The notes: generated by a model from the sequence alone, not told the origin. Numbered from the stretch's first letter, positions 20,819-31,751 are shown. The stretch: 64,000 nucleotides of DNA from an uncultured Pelagibacteraceae bacterium (GCA_902607735.1 CACLLG010000001.1:17167-81166), one strand, 5' to 3'. Translations and numbers: made by a program.

Positions 20819-20884
20819 ATGGCTAAACGTAGAAAAAAGAAAAAAGGTAAGAAAAAAGCTAAAAAGAGAAGAAGAAGAAGATAA
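20819..20884 (+). CDS. 21-aa ultra-basic micropeptide MAKRRKKKKGKKKAKKRRRRR
   Basis: ATG with AAAAAGGGAG SD about 6 nt upstream; TAA at 20882; dedicated terminator 22 nt downstream; flanking genes unrelated. Confidence 0.72.
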   Translation: MAKRRKKKKGKKKAKKRRRRR

Positions 20885-20906
20885 TTAAAACCTTTTCTAA
20901 GATATT

Positions 20907-20950
20907 ACGCCCCTTTATAATTATAATTTATTATAAGGGGGCGTTTTTTT
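20907..20950 (+). terminator. Rho-independent terminator of the 21-aa ORF
   Basis: ACGCCCCTTTATAAT / ATTATAAGGGGGCGT 15-bp stem (one G-U), 8-nt loop, then T-run. Confidence 0.88.
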
Positions 20951-20952
20951 TA

Positions 20953-21633
20953 TTATTGTGGTTGAACTTCCTGTGTAACATCGAGGCGATTTAAAGCTTT
21001 ATCCATTTTTATCTTTGCTTTTTCACCTAAAATTACTTCAAACTCGGATTTAAGTCTTTCATATGCTTTTTCAAAAAGTTGTCTTTCACTATATGATTGT
21101 TCAGCTATTACATCAGTTTTTTTATTTAAGTCTTTTACTACTTCTGCAAGTTGATAAAGTTTTCCAGAGTTAATTTTTTGTTCATATTCCTGAGCTCTTC
21201 TGCTCCACATAGTTCTTTTTATTTTTGGTTTAGTTTTTAAAATATTAAGTGCCTTATTAATTTGATTTATACTTGAAACGTGTCGTAGGTGCGATTGTTG
21301 ATTTAAGGGAATGCTTAAAGTTAATTTCTCTTTTTCAATAAAAACTTTATAAAAAGTGATATTAATATCTCCTATCTTGGCTTTTTCAACAGCAATTATT
21401 TTACCCACGCCATGTTTAGGATACACCACATAATCTTTTATGTTGTATATTTTTTTTTCAGTAGGTTGTTTTGTAATTTTCTTAATTTTTACTTCATTAT
21501 TTGATTTGTAAAGTTTTGATTTGTAAGGGACGTTCTTAGGATATTCATCAAGGGTAACTTTTCCCTTACTTATTTTTGTAGTTTTAGTTTTTATTTTTTT
21601 CTTAAATTGTTTTCTTTTTCTCTTTCGTCCCAT
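20953..21633 (-). CDS. carD: CarD/CdnL-type transcriptional regulator with basic N-terminal extension
   Basis: IKDYVVYPKHGVGKIIAVEK; TMWSRRAQEYEQKINSG. Confidence 0.92.
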   Translation of the reverse strand: MGRKRKRKQFKKKIKTKTTKISKGKVTLDEYPKNVPYKSKLYKSNNEVKIKKITKQPTEKKIYNIKDYVVYPKHGVGKIIAVEKAKIGDINITFYKVFIEKEKLTLSIPLNQQSHLRHVSSINQINKALNILKTKPKIKRTMWSRRAQEYEQKINSGKLYQLAEVVKDLNKKTDVIAEQSYSERQLFEKAYERLKSEFEVILGEKAKIKMDKALNRLDVTQEVQPQ

Positions 21634-21641
21634 AATTATCT

Positions 21642-21983
21642 TTAATCTCCTTTTCCTGGTTTATCGCTGAAATATTTTAATTTATCTTTTACACTTCTCC
21701 ATTTTTCCTGATCTTTAGGAACATCGCTTTCTCTTTTTTTAGTAATATTTGGCCAAATTTCACTATGTTTTTTATTTAGATCAACCCATTTATTAGTTCC
21801 TTCGTTTGTATCTGGTTCGATGGCCTCAATAGGACATTCCGGTTCGCATACACCACAATCAATACATTCGTCAGGTTTTATGACAAGCATATTTTCACCT
21901 TCGTAAAAGCAGTCTACAGGGCATACTTCTACGCAATCCATCAATTTACATTTAATACATTTATCATTAACTATATAAGTCAT
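21642..21983 (-). CDS. fdxA: Ferredoxin FdxA (7Fe type)
   Basis: [55 protein letters not shown]. Confidence 0.96.
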   Translation of the reverse strand: MTYIVNDKCIKCKLMDCVEVCPVDCFYEGENMLVIKPDECIDCGVCEPECPIEAIEPDTNEGTNKWVDLNKKHSEIWPNITKKRESDVPKDQEKWRSVKDKLKYFSDKPGKGD

Positions 21984-21986
21984 AAT

Positions 21987-22412
21987 CTATTTTGATAATC
22001 CATGAATTCTTGTTTTAATAATTCCGCTGTCTTTATCAGAAATATAAAGTAATCCACAAATACGTCGAACTAAATTAGTTTCATAATTATCGCTAGTTCC
22101 GTCTGAATATACAATTTTCCAAATTATTTCAATTACTTTTAGTCTAAATTCCATTGAATATTTTTTTACTTCCTTAGTAAATTCAACGATTTGATTTGAT
22201 TCTTCTTCTTTTTTTTCAGCTACTTTCAATAATTTTTCGGCTTCATCTAAGCCTACTTTATTTAGCTCCATTATAGCTTTTATAATAATTTTTTTTTCGG
22301 GTTCAGAATAATTTTCATCTATTTTTGCTGCATGTATCAGTAAAGAAATGATCAAAATATTTTTATCAATTAAATTATTTTTTTTTTCTTTATTAAAAAA
22401 TTTTTTTAACAT
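21987..22412 (-). CDS. TerB-like (tellurite resistance TerB family) protein
   Basis: Helical domain LIHAAKIDENYSEPEKKIIIKAI...EIIWKIVYSDGTSDNYETNLVRRI. Confidence 0.78.
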   Translation of the reverse strand: MLKKFFNKEKKNNLIDKNILIISLLIHAAKIDENYSEPEKKIIIKAIMELNKVGLDEAEKLLKVAEKKEEESNQIVEFTKEVKKYSMEFRLKVIEIIWKIVYSDGTSDNYETNLVRRICGLLYISDKDSGIIKTRIHGLSK

Positions 22413-24905
22413 TTATCTAAATCTTATTTCTGATAATTTATCAAAAGGACTGTTTTTGCTAATTTTTTCTTTCTTTTTTTTGATTTTATTTTTTTGAAGA
22501 TTTGGCCTATAAGCAAAAAATTCATCTTTGTTATCTTTATTTTTTTGTCGTTTATATTCCATCAATTCTAGCAGTTTAAAGAAATTTTCTTTATTACATC
22601 CAATTAAATTGATCATATCTGAATCTACTTTAAATATATTGTTTTTGTTATTCAACATGATTTTTAAAAAAAGTCTTTCTAAAATATCCACCCTTACATA
22701 AAATTTTCCAAAATTTTCAAATCCACATATTAAAAGGAAGTTATTATTTTTTGCTAACTGATCTTTTAAAAAATTTAACCCAGATTTTGGAATAATATGT
22801 TTTGTATCTTCGGGAAAATATAATTTCCACAATTTTACTCTAAGTTCAACAGCGCTCGGTTTTAACATTCTAGGTAGAAAAATGTGGTATCTGCCAATTT
22901 TTATTCCTGCTTTTCTAAGATTCAATCTATCTTCTTTGGAAAGATTTTTTATCATGTCATGAACTGTCTTTCTTTTAATTACACCATTTTTTTCAAACAA
23001 TTGATAAGAAAGAGCTCTGACATAATTGTTTTTAAATTTTGACCTACTTAAATTAACGAGGTCAGATAGTTCTGTTGAAATAAGTTTATTTAATTTTGTT
23101 TCTAAATTAATTTTTAATTTTTCTTTAGATTCATGATCAATGGCTTCATCGACCATAAGCTCAAGTTTTGGATTTAAATAATCTTTTCCTTTAGAAATAT
23201 AAGCAATGGGGTTATCCATCCAATATATTTTATGATCATTATCTAATCTTAAAACTTCACTTTTAACTATTCTATTAACTCTTCTCATTAATTCAGGAGC
23301 TATAGCCTGTCGTGCTGCTTTTTTTAATGATTTTATATCAGTTTTTAGTGATCCAGATTTTAAATCTAAATCTAATCGCATTCCATTTAATCTGCCTATA
23401 TATTGACCATCAATAATAACTTCATTTTCATTTTTAATTTCTGTGCCTAATATAATGTCCTGTTTTAAGCTTCTGGATAACATGCTAATCCTTTTATCTA
23501 TAAAGCTTTTTGTAAGTTCTTCATGGAGTTTATCTGACAATTTGTCCTCAATATATTTAGTACGTTCAATCCAATAATCTGAGTTACTAGCCCAACCTTT
23601 TTTATTAGCAACATATGCCCATGTTCTAACATTTGAAATTCTATTAGCTAGAGTATCAATATTTCCATTATATTTATCCAAATATTCAAGTTGTCTTTTC
23701 ATATAGTCATTTGTTACTTTTCCAAATTTTGATGTTAAAAATTCAAAAACTTTTTTTACAACCTCAGTATGATTTCCATAGGCTTTTTTTGAAAAATTAG
23801 GAATCTGGCAACATTCCCATAGTGTTTTTGTGAGATCTTTTGATAGTTTATTTTCTATATAGTTATTATTTTTTATTAAAAATTTTAGCACTTTCTCATC
23901 TTCGCAATCAGTAATTTTTTTTAAAAATTGATTATCTGTTTTTTTTTCAAGTGAAGAAATCAAACTATCCAAACTATCGAAATTAATTTTAGAATTTCTC
24001 CAATAAAGTAAATTAATTTTATTTAGTTCATGTTTTTCTAATTTTTCAATTTCGTCTGAAGATAACTGTCTACATTCACCAGTAACGCCAAAAGTTCCAT
24101 CATTAATATGTCTACCTGCTCTACCTGCAATCTGCGCGATTTCACTCAAAGTTAGTTTTCTTGTTTTTTTTCCATCAAATTTTGTCAAATTAGTAAAACT
24201 TACATTATTAATATCCATATTGATTCCCATTCCAATGGCATCAGTTGCAACAAGAAAATTTGCATCTCCAGATTGATATAGTTCTACTTGTGAATTTCTA
24301 GTTTTTGGACTCAGGGAACCCATGATTATTGCAGCCCCTCCTTTTTGTCTCCTTACTAGTTCTGCTATTGCATAAACTTCATCCACTGAAAAAGCTATTA
24401 AAGCGGTTTTTGGATTTAAACGGGATATTTTTTTGTAACCACTATATGTTAGTTTTGAGTATCTATCTCGACTAACAAATTCAACGTTCTCTATAAGTGA
24501 TGCTATTACAGATTTCATGGTATTGGAGCCAAGGAACATTGTAAGTTTATCCCCTCTTGAATTTAGTAATCTATCAGTAAAAATGTGACCTCTTTCGTGG
24601 TCAACACACATTTGTATTTCGTCTATTGCAACAAAATCTACCATCATGTCTTGAGGCATAGATTCCACAGTACAGATATAAAACATGGGTGATTTTGGAA
24701 TTATTTTTTCTTCACCAGTAATAAGAGCCACTTTTTCTACTCCTACTTTTTTTATGCACTTATCAAAAATTTCCCTGGCAAGTAATCTTAAAGGAAAACC
24801 AATGATTCCACTTTTATAAGTGAGCATTGTTTCGACGGCTAAATGTGTTTTTCCTGTATTGGTAGGCCCCAGAACCGCAGTAATTTTTTTTACGTTGTTT
24901 TCCAT
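22413..24905 (-). CDS. Suv3-like SF2 RNA helicase
   Basis: AVLGPTNTGKTHLAVE; VDFVAIDEIQMC; SEIAQIAGRAGRH. Confidence 0.9.
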   Translation of the reverse strand: MENNVKKITAVLGPTNTGKTHLAVETMLTYKSGIIGFPLRLLAREIFDKCIKKVGVEKVALITGEEKIIPKSPMFYICTVESMPQDMMVDFVAIDEIQMCVDHERGHIFTDRLLNSRGDKLTMFLGSNTMKSVIASLIENVEFVSRDRYSKLTYSGYKKISRLNPKTALIAFSVDEVYAIAELVRRQKGGAAIIMGSLSPKTRNSQVELYQSGDANFLVATDAIGMGINMDINNVSFTNLTKFDGKKTRKLTLSEIAQIAGRAGRHINDGTFGVTGECRQLSSDEIEKLEKHELNKINLLYWRNSKINFDSLDSLISSLEKKTDNQFLKKITDCEDEKVLKFLIKNNNYIENKLSKDLTKTLWECCQIPNFSKKAYGNHTEVVKKVFEFLTSKFGKVTNDYMKRQLEYLDKYNGNIDTLANRISNVRTWAYVANKKGWASNSDYWIERTKYIEDKLSDKLHEELTKSFIDKRISMLSRSLKQDIILGTEIKNENEVIIDGQYIGRLNGMRLDLDLKSGSLKTDIKSLKKAARQAIAPELMRRVNRIVKSEVLRLDNDHKIYWMDNPIAYISKGKDYLNPKLELMVDEAIDHESKEKLKINLETKLNKLISTELSDLVNLSRSKFKNNYVRALSYQLFEKNGVIKRKTVHDMIKNLSKEDRLNLRKAGIKIGRYHIFLPRMLKPSAVELRVKLWKLYFPEDTKHIIPKSGLNFLKDQLAKNNNFLLICGFENFGKFYVRVDILERLFLKIMLNNKNNIFKVDSDMINLIGCNKENFFKLLELMEYKRQKNKDNKDEFFAYRPNLQKNKIKKKKEKISKNSPFDKLSEIRFR

Positions 24906-25077
24906 AAATTGTGTTAAATTTTTATCAGCACACTATATTTAGATTTTCGATAGGAACAAATGATGATTAAAACGTGACCGAATCATCTAGATAAAAGTTC
25001 TCCTTTTAAATAATTGGAAATTAAGTTTAGCATAGTTTTAAAGAATTCTATATTAAATTTTTTGACATAATAGATTA

Positions 25078-27036
25078 ATGAAAACATATCTTTGGAAAAT
25101 TAATAAGGAAAAGTTAAATAACACAAACTTGGCTCTATATTCCAATTTTGTTAAAAAAAAATATAAAATTAGTTCAAGCAATGACTTTAATAAACTTTGG
25201 AAGTGGTCAGTCGACAATCCAAAATTTTTCTGGAAGTCAATTTGGGATTTTACAAAAGTAAAAGGAAAGCAAGGTAAAATTTTGCTTAAAGAATCTGACA
25301 TTTTTTTTAAGAATAGATTTTTTCCAGACGCTAAATTAAATTATGCCAAAAATCTTTTAACAAAAAATAATGAAAAAAAATCAATAATATTTAAAAGTGA
25401 AAATGGATATAAAAATAGTTTATCATGGAAGAATCTCAATTTAAATGTTGCTCAAATTTCAAACTGGATGAAATCTAATGGAATAAAAAAAGGTGATCGA
25501 GTAGCTGCATATTTGCCCAATATACCTGAAACCGTGGTAGCATATATCAGTACTGCAGCTCTAGGGGGCGTATGGTCTTCTTGTTCACCAGACTTTGGTA
25601 CGTCTGGGGTTATAGATAGATTTTCACAAATTAGTCCAAAAATATTATTTATAGGTGATAAATATTTTTATAATGGAAAAAAAATTAATATTATAGAGAG
25701 ATTATCTGAGATTCTTTATAAAATACCCTCAATAAATAAAGTTGTAATAGTACCGTACCCAGGCACAGAATTTGAAAAGAAAAATAAGTTTAAAATTGAC
25801 ACATATTATTGGAATGAATTAATAAATTTAAAAAGTAAAAGTAAAATTCCATATGTATTTTCCAATTTTAATGATCCTTTAGCTATTCTTTATTCTAGTG
25901 GAACAACAGGAAAACCTAAATGTATTTGTCATGGAACAGGAGGTGTCTTACTTCAACACAATAAAGAATTACAAATACATTCTGATGTAAAAGATAACGA
26001 TCGTGTGTTTTATTTTACCACTTGTGGGTGGATGATGTGGAATTGGTTGGTTGGTTCACTAGCGTCGGGAGCTACGATTTTACTTTTTGATGGTTTTCCT
26101 ATGTACAAAAAAGATGATTTATTATTTGAATTTGCGAGTGAAGAAAAAGCAACTCTCTTTGGTATAAGTGCTAAATATATTGATTCATTAAGCAACAAAA
26201 AAATTGTACCTAAAAATAATTATAATCTTTCTAAATTAAAAACAATTTGTTCTACAGGCTCTCCTTTATCTAAAGATGGATTTAAATATATTTATGATAA
26301 AGTTAAGAAAGATGTTCATTTATCATCTATTTCGGGTGGAACAGATATTGTATCTTGTTTTGTGTTGGGAAATTTATTTCAGCCTGTTTATAGCGGAGAA
26401 ATTCAAAACAGAGGCTTAGGTATGGATGTAGATATATTTAATGAAAAGGGTTTTTCAATTAAAAATACAAAAGGAGAGTTAGTTTGTAAAAAACCTTTTC
26501 CTTCAATGCCTATCAAATTTTGGAATGATGATGGAAATAAAAAATATAAAGCTGCGTACTTTGAGAAATATAAAAATGTTTGGCATCATGGTGACTTTGC
26601 TAAAATAACTAATAAAGGTGGTTTTATAATATTTGGTAGATCTGATACTACGCTAAATCCTGGTGGTGTAAGATTGGGTACAGCTGAAATATATAATGAA
26701 GTTGAAAAATTTAAGGAAATACAAGAGGCAATTGTTATTGGTCAGTCATGGAAAAATGATATTAGAATAATATTATTTGTAGTGCTTAATAAAGGATATA
26801 ATTTAACTATTGAAATTAAGGAAAAAATTAAAAAAACAATCAGAATTAACGCATCACCTAGACACGTGCCCTCAAAAATAATTTCGATATTGGAGATTCC
26901 CAAAACAAAAAATGGAAAACTTGTAGAATTGGCTGTTAAACAAACTGTGGAAGGTGGGGTAATTAAAAACTTGGAAGCTTTGGCTAATCCAGATAGCTTG
27001 AAACAGTTTAAAAATATTAAAGAACTAAATGAATAA
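25078..27036 (+). CDS. Acetoacetyl-CoA synthetase
   Basis: ILYSSGTTGKPKCICHGTGG; PDFGTSGVIDRFSQI; GRSDTTLNPGGVRLGTAEIY. Confidence 0.93.
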   Translation: MKTYLWKINKEKLNNTNLALYSNFVKKKYKISSSNDFNKLWKWSVDNPKFFWKSIWDFTKVKGKQGKILLKESDIFFKNRFFPDAKLNYAKNLLTKNNEKKSIIFKSENGYKNSLSWKNLNLNVAQISNWMKSNGIKKGDRVAAYLPNIPETVVAYISTAALGGVWSSCSPDFGTSGVIDRFSQISPKILFIGDKYFYNGKKINIIERLSEILYKIPSINKVVIVPYPGTEFEKKNKFKIDTYYWNELINLKSKSKIPYVFSNFNDPLAILYSSGTTGKPKCICHGTGGVLLQHNKELQIHSDVKDNDRVFYFTTCGWMMWNWLVGSLASGATILLFDGFPMYKKDDLLFEFASEEKATLFGISAKYIDSLSNKKIVPKNNYNLSKLKTICSTGSPLSKDGFKYIYDKVKKDVHLSSISGGTDIVSCFVLGNLFQPVYSGEIQNRGLGMDVDIFNEKGFSIKNTKGELVCKKPFPSMPIKFWNDDGNKKYKAAYFEKYKNVWHHGDFAKITNKGGFIIFGRSDTTLNPGGVRLGTAEIYNEVEKFKEIQEAIVIGQSWKNDIRIILFVVLNKGYNLTIEIKEKIKKTIRINASPRHVPSKIISILEIPKTKNGKLVELAVKQTVEGGVIKNLEALANPDSLKQFKNIKELNE

Positions 27037-28264
27037 ACTTATTAAAGATCAGATAGGTCAATTAAAGCCTTCAGCAACACTTGCAATAAATGAAGAATCC
27101 AATAGGCTAAAAAAAAAGGGAAAAAAAGTCTATAAGTTTGGCTTTGGGCAATCACCTTTTCCAATTCCAGAGTCTGTAGTTTCTACATTAAAAAATAATG
27201 CTAATAAAAATACTTATCTACCAATGCAGGGGCTTGAGGAATTAAGATCAGCAATAGCTAATTATTTAAATAAAAAAAATAATAATGATTTTAATAAAGA
27301 AGATATTGTAATTGGTCCAGGTACAAAAGAATTAATGTTTTTGACACAAATTATTTTTCAAGGTGAAGTATTACTTCCAGCCCCGAGCTGGGTTTCATAT
27401 CAACCACAAGCATTTATTGCAAAAAATAAAGTTCACTGGATTCAAACTACTTCTAATTCTAATTGGTTTCCAACAGCAGAACAGCTCGAGGCTAAAATTA
27501 AAAGTATTAAAAGTAAAAACCTATTGCTTTTTATAAATTCTCCCAACAATCCCGCAGGTACAGTTTGTAAAAATTTGCAAGAAATAGCTGAAATTGCAAA
27601 AAAATATAAACTTATCATACTTTCCGATGAAATATATTCTGAACTTACTTTTTTTGATCAATACAAATCTATTTCTAATTTTTATCCTGAAGGCACTATA
27701 GTTAGCTCCGGCCTAAGTAAATGGTGTGGAGCAGGAGGATGGAGACTAGGTTTTTTTGCTATACCAAATCAACTTAGAGAGTTAAAAAATAGTTTAAAAA
27801 TATTGTGCAGCGAGTCTTTTACCTCGGTGAGCGCACCAATCCAATATGCTGCAGTGGAAGCATACAAAGGTAATCACTCAAATTATTTGAATGCTGTGAA
27901 AACAATATTATCTTTTACAGGTAACTATGTTTATGAAAATTTAAAATCTAATGTAATAAATGTTATAAAACCTGGAGGTGGTTTTTATTTATTTCCAGAA
28001 TTTACTAATGTTAAATTTTCTTCATCATCAGAAATGTGTAAGGATATTTTGAATAAAACAGGAGTAGCGCTACTTCCAGGTAGTGATTTTGGATTGGATA
28101 GTAAGAAAATGTTTGCTAGATTGAGTTTTACAGATTTTAATGGAGTCAATTTTTTAAGACATACTTTGGGTAGAAAAAAGCTAGATGATGCTGATCTAAG
28201 AAAAAATGCACCAAATATAGTTGATGGTATCTCTGCAATAAAAGATTGGGCAAATTCATTTTAG
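27029..28264 (+). CDS. Pyridoxal-phosphate aminotransferase class I/II
   Basis: INSPNNPAGTVCKNL; SDEIYSELTF; SSGLSKWCGAGGWRLGFF. Confidence 0.9.
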   Translation: MNKLIKDQIGQLKPSATLAINEESNRLKKKGKKVYKFGFGQSPFPIPESVVSTLKNNANKNTYLPMQGLEELRSAIANYLNKKNNNDFNKEDIVIGPGTKELMFLTQIIFQGEVLLPAPSWVSYQPQAFIAKNKVHWIQTTSNSNWFPTAEQLEAKIKSIKSKNLLLFINSPNNPAGTVCKNLQEIAEIAKKYKLIILSDEIYSELTFFDQYKSISNFYPEGTIVSSGLSKWCGAGGWRLGFFAIPNQLRELKNSLKILCSESFTSVSAPIQYAAVEAYKGNHSNYLNAVKTILSFTGNYVYENLKSNVINVIKPGGGFYLFPEFTNVKFSSSSEMCKDILNKTGVALLPGSDFGLDSKKMFARLSFTDFNGVNFLRHTLGRKKLDDADLRKNAPNIVDGISAIKDWANSF

Positions 28265-28330
28265 AATCATTTAAAAATTGATATCTTAAGAAATTAAGTT
28301 TTAATTTTAACAATCAAAAGGGGAAAACAA

Positions 28331-29329
28331 ATGAGAAAATTTATTTCCACTATTGCAGGAGCTCTTATGATATTTGCTATGTCTGCGCCTATAACGACAG
28401 TAGCAAAATCAGCAGAGTTTTTTTCAATAGGAACAGGCGGACCTACAGGAGTTTATTTTCAAGTAGGTAATGCAATTTGTAAAATGGTTGCAAAAATTCA
28501 ATCTGCAGAACACGGTAGAAAAAAAGGTACTGATAAGGCCTATCGTTGTTCAGCACCATCAACAGGAGGATCTACTTACAATATTGGACAAATAATGGAA
28601 GGTGAACTTCAATTTGGTGTAGCGCAGTCTGACTGGCAATACCATGCATATAATGGAACAAAGCCAGACAAGGTAAAACCATTTGATGGTTTAAGAGCGG
28701 TATTTTCTGCTCATCCAGAGCCATTCCAAATTATTGCTCGTAAGGGTTCTAAAATAAAAAATTGGGATTCTTTACAAGGCAAAAAAGTAAATATTGGAAA
28801 TCCAGGATCTGGTCAAAGAGGAACTTTTGAAGTTCTTATGGAATCTCATGGTGTAGACACTAGTTTTTTTGGTGGCACATCTGAGCTAACATCATCAGAA
28901 CAATCAGGAGCTCTTTGTGATAAGAAAATTGATGCATTTGGTTACACGGTAGGTGTTCCTAATGCTGGAGTTGCGCAATCTACAGATGGATGTGGAGCAT
29001 ATATAATTGATTTACAGACAGATGCTGTAAAAAAATTAGTTGCTGACAATCCTTTTTATGCTTTTGCAACCATTCCAAAAGGTACTTATAAAACATCTAA
29101 AAAAGATGTGACTACTTTTGGTGTAATGGCGTCGGTAGTTACTAGCGCTAATGTTCCAGATGAATTGGTCTATGCTGTGGTCAAAGCAGTTTTTGAAAAT
29201 CTTGATGATTTCAAGAAACAGCACCCGGCATTTGCAAATCTTGATCCAAAGAAAATGATCGTAGATGGTTTATCTGCACCATTACATCCTGGAGCAGTTA
29301 AATATTATAAAGAAAAAGGCTTAATGTAA
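28331..29329 (+). CDS. TAXI family TRAP transporter solute-binding protein
   Basis: FSIGTGGPTGVYFQVGNAIC; signal peptide; precedes fused TRAP permease. Confidence 0.92.
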   Translation: MRKFISTIAGALMIFAMSAPITTVAKSAEFFSIGTGGPTGVYFQVGNAICKMVAKIQSAEHGRKKGTDKAYRCSAPSTGGSTYNIGQIMEGELQFGVAQSDWQYHAYNGTKPDKVKPFDGLRAVFSAHPEPFQIIARKGSKIKNWDSLQGKKVNIGNPGSGQRGTFEVLMESHGVDTSFFGGTSELTSSEQSGALCDKKIDAFGYTVGVPNAGVAQSTDGCGAYIIDLQTDAVKKLVADNPFYAFATIPKGTYKTSKKDVTTFGVMASVVTSANVPDELVYAVVKAVFENLDDFKKQHPAFANLDPKKMIVDGLSAPLHPGAVKYYKEKGLM

Positions 29330-29341
29330 GCTTTAAAAATT

Positions 29342-29373
29342 AAAGGCCCAGTTGATTAACTGGGCCTTTTTTT
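29342..29373 (+). terminator. Rho-independent terminator after TAXI gene
   Basis: AAAGGCCCAGTT-GATT-AACTGGGCCTTT perfect 12-bp stem, then T-run. Confidence 0.92.
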
Positions 29374-29386
29374 TTATCCTTCTTTA

Positions 29387-31744
29387 ATGAGTGTTGATCA
29401 AAAAAACAATAATCAATCTGATCTTCTTGAAAAATTTGATGAAGAGAGTGGAGTTAAAAAAAATCTTCAGGGGTGGAATTTAAAACTAATTGCTGCGGTT
29501 GCTATTACGTGGTCTTTATTTCAGCTTTGGTATGCTTCTCCATTACCTTATATTTTAGATTTTGGTAAAATTATTGATGTTCCAGCGAGAGCAATTCATT
29601 TAGCTTTTGGGATGAGTTTGTGTTTTTTGATTTATCCAATTTTTAAATCTAAAAAGAAATCTAAAATATCAATTTTAGATTTTGGACTTGCTTTCATATC
29701 TATTTTTGCAACCTTATATATTTTTTTAGATTATGAGGGCTTAGTTTATCGGCAAGGAATTTTGGCAAAAATTCAATTAGGATCAATAACTGTGCCTTAT
29801 GAATTAATAATTGGAGCCTTAGGAATTTTTTTATTGTTAGAAGCAACAAGAAGAGCCATAGGTATTCCCTTAGTGACAATTGCAACAATATTTTTACTTT
29901 TTTCAATTTTTGGACAATCAATGCCGGATCTTATTTCACATCAAGGTCTATCTATTAAAAGATTAGTCGGATATCATTGGTTTGGTGGAGAGGCCATTTT
30001 TGGCATTCCCATAAGTGTTTCTGTAAGTTTTATTTTCTTGTTCGTGTTATTCGGAGCTATTCTTGATACTGCAGGAGGAGGAAAATATTTTCTAAATTTA
30101 GCGTTTGCTTTAGTCGGAAAGATGAGGGGCGGACCAGCCAAAGCAGCAATTCTTGCATCGGGATTGACCGGTTTAATTTCTGGATCGTCTGTTGCAAACA
30201 CAGTAACAACGGGCACTTTTACAATTCCTATTATGAAAAGAAGTGGTCTACCAGCAGTAAAGGCAGGCGCGGTTGAGGTTGCTGCATCAGTAAATGGACA
30301 AATAATGCCACCTATTATGGGCGCCGCCGCATTTGTTATGGCAGAACTTTTGGGCATTTCATACTTTACAGTAATTACTCATGCTTTTTTGCCAGCAGTT
30401 ATATCTTACATTGCTTTATTTTATATATCACATCTTGAATCCGTGAAATTAAATATTAAAGGGCTATCGGAGAGCGAAATACCTCCACTTAAAAAAACCT
30501 TTTTGGGTGGTATTCATTATTTAATTCCAATATTTATTTTAATTTATCTTCTTTTAGTTGAAAGATGGACAGCGGCATCAGCGGTATTTTATTCAATACT
30601 TTCTTTGATGGTCATTATTTTAGTTCGTGAATTTCTTGCAGCAAAAAAAAAAAATTTGAATCCATTTGACGGGTTAAAATTAGGCATTAACGCAATAATT
30701 GCTGGTTTAGAAAAAGGTGCAATTAATATGATTAGTGTTGCAATAGCAATTGCAACAGCAGGTATTATTGTGGGTGCAGTAGCTTCTACAGGTTTAAGCA
30801 ATAATTTAATTATAATTGTTGAGGCAATTTCTGGAGGCAATATAATTATACTGTTAACTCTTACAGCAATTCTTTGTGTTATTCTTGGAATGGGGTTACC
30901 CACAACAGCAAATTATCTTGTTGTCGCTGCACTGATGTCACATGTTGTTGTTGAGGTGGCTGGTGCATCTGGATATATTTTTCCATTAATAGCAATTCAC
31001 TTATACGTTTTTTATTATGGTTTAATGGCTGACATTACTCCACCGGTGGGTTTGGCATCCTACGCTGCGGCAGCAATTTCTAGAGCTGATCCAATCAGAA
31101 CAGGTATTCAAGCTTTTTGGTACAGTTTAAGAACTGGAATTTTGCCGATAGTTTTTATTTTCAATAATGAACTTCTGCTTATAGGAATTACAAGTGTCTG
31201 GCACGGTTTAATAGTAATAATAACATCATTGATTGCGATACTTGTTTTTACTGCAGCAACTCAAGGCTGGTTTATAAACAAAATGAAATGGCATGAAATA
31301 ATAATATTTCTTGTAATATCAATGGCATTGTTCAGACCAGATTATGTACTAGATAAATTTTATCCAAAATATCAATATTCTCAATTACAAATAACAAATT
31401 TAGAAATGGTAACTTTAAAACCAAGTCATGATGTTCATATCAAAATAACAAGAAGAACAGAATATGGGGATAGATATAAACTTTTTGTTATTAAAAAAGG
31501 GAGTTACGATAGAAATTATTCACTAGAGGATTATGGTATTAAAATTATTAATGAAGAAGACAGAATGACAATAGACACAATTCAATGGAATAGTCTTGCT
31601 AAAAAATCAGGAATCGAAATAGGCGATGTGATTAGTGAATTTAAAATTGAAAATTTAGATCGACCTGATAAGAGTATAGTCTATCCATTTGCTTTATTAT
31701 TTTTGTTTTGTTTTGGTTATTTGAACTATAAAAGAGAAAAATAA
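29387..31744 (+). CDS. TRAP transporter permease, 4TM/12TM fused, with C-terminal DUF3394/PDZ-like domain
   Basis: GSSVANTVTTGTFTIPIMKR; LGMGLPTTANYLV; C-terminal EEDRMTIDTIQWNSLAKKSGIEIGDVISEFKI. Confidence 0.92.
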   Translation: MSVDQKNNNQSDLLEKFDEESGVKKNLQGWNLKLIAAVAITWSLFQLWYASPLPYILDFGKIIDVPARAIHLAFGMSLCFLIYPIFKSKKKSKISILDFGLAFISIFATLYIFLDYEGLVYRQGILAKIQLGSITVPYELIIGALGIFLLLEATRRAIGIPLVTIATIFLLFSIFGQSMPDLISHQGLSIKRLVGYHWFGGEAIFGIPISVSVSFIFLFVLFGAILDTAGGGKYFLNLAFALVGKMRGGPAKAAILASGLTGLISGSSVANTVTTGTFTIPIMKRSGLPAVKAGAVEVAASVNGQIMPPIMGAAAFVMAELLGISYFTVITHAFLPAVISYIALFYISHLESVKLNIKGLSESEIPPLKKTFLGGIHYLIPIFILIYLLLVERWTAASAVFYSILSLMVIILVREFLAAKKKNLNPFDGLKLGINAIIAGLEKGAINMISVAIAIATAGIIVGAVASTGLSNNLIIIVEAISGGNIIILLTLTAILCVILGMGLPTTANYLVVAALMSHVVVEVAGASGYIFPLIAIHLYVFYYGLMADITPPVGLASYAAAAISRADPIRTGIQAFWYSLRTGILPIVFIFNNELLLIGITSVWHGLIVIITSLIAILVFTAATQGWFINKMKWHEIIIFLVISMALFRPDYVLDKFYPKYQYSQLQITNLEMVTLKPSHDVHIKITRRTEYGDRYKLFVIKKGSYDRNYSLEDYGIKIINEEDRMTIDTIQWNSLAKKSGIEIGDVISEFKIENLDRPDKSIVYPFALLFLFCFGYLNYKREK

Positions 31745-31751
31745 TTTAATT

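Noticed and set aside
24962-24987. GATGATT...AATCATC inverted repeat upstream of acetoacetyl-CoA synthetase
   Set aside because: 7-bp AT-rich stem with a 12-nt loop; expected by chance at this base composition.
29974-30357. 127-aa minus-strand ORF (and 30589..30903)
   Set aside because: Antisense to the TRAP permease; Ala/Pro/Ile-rich shadow composition.
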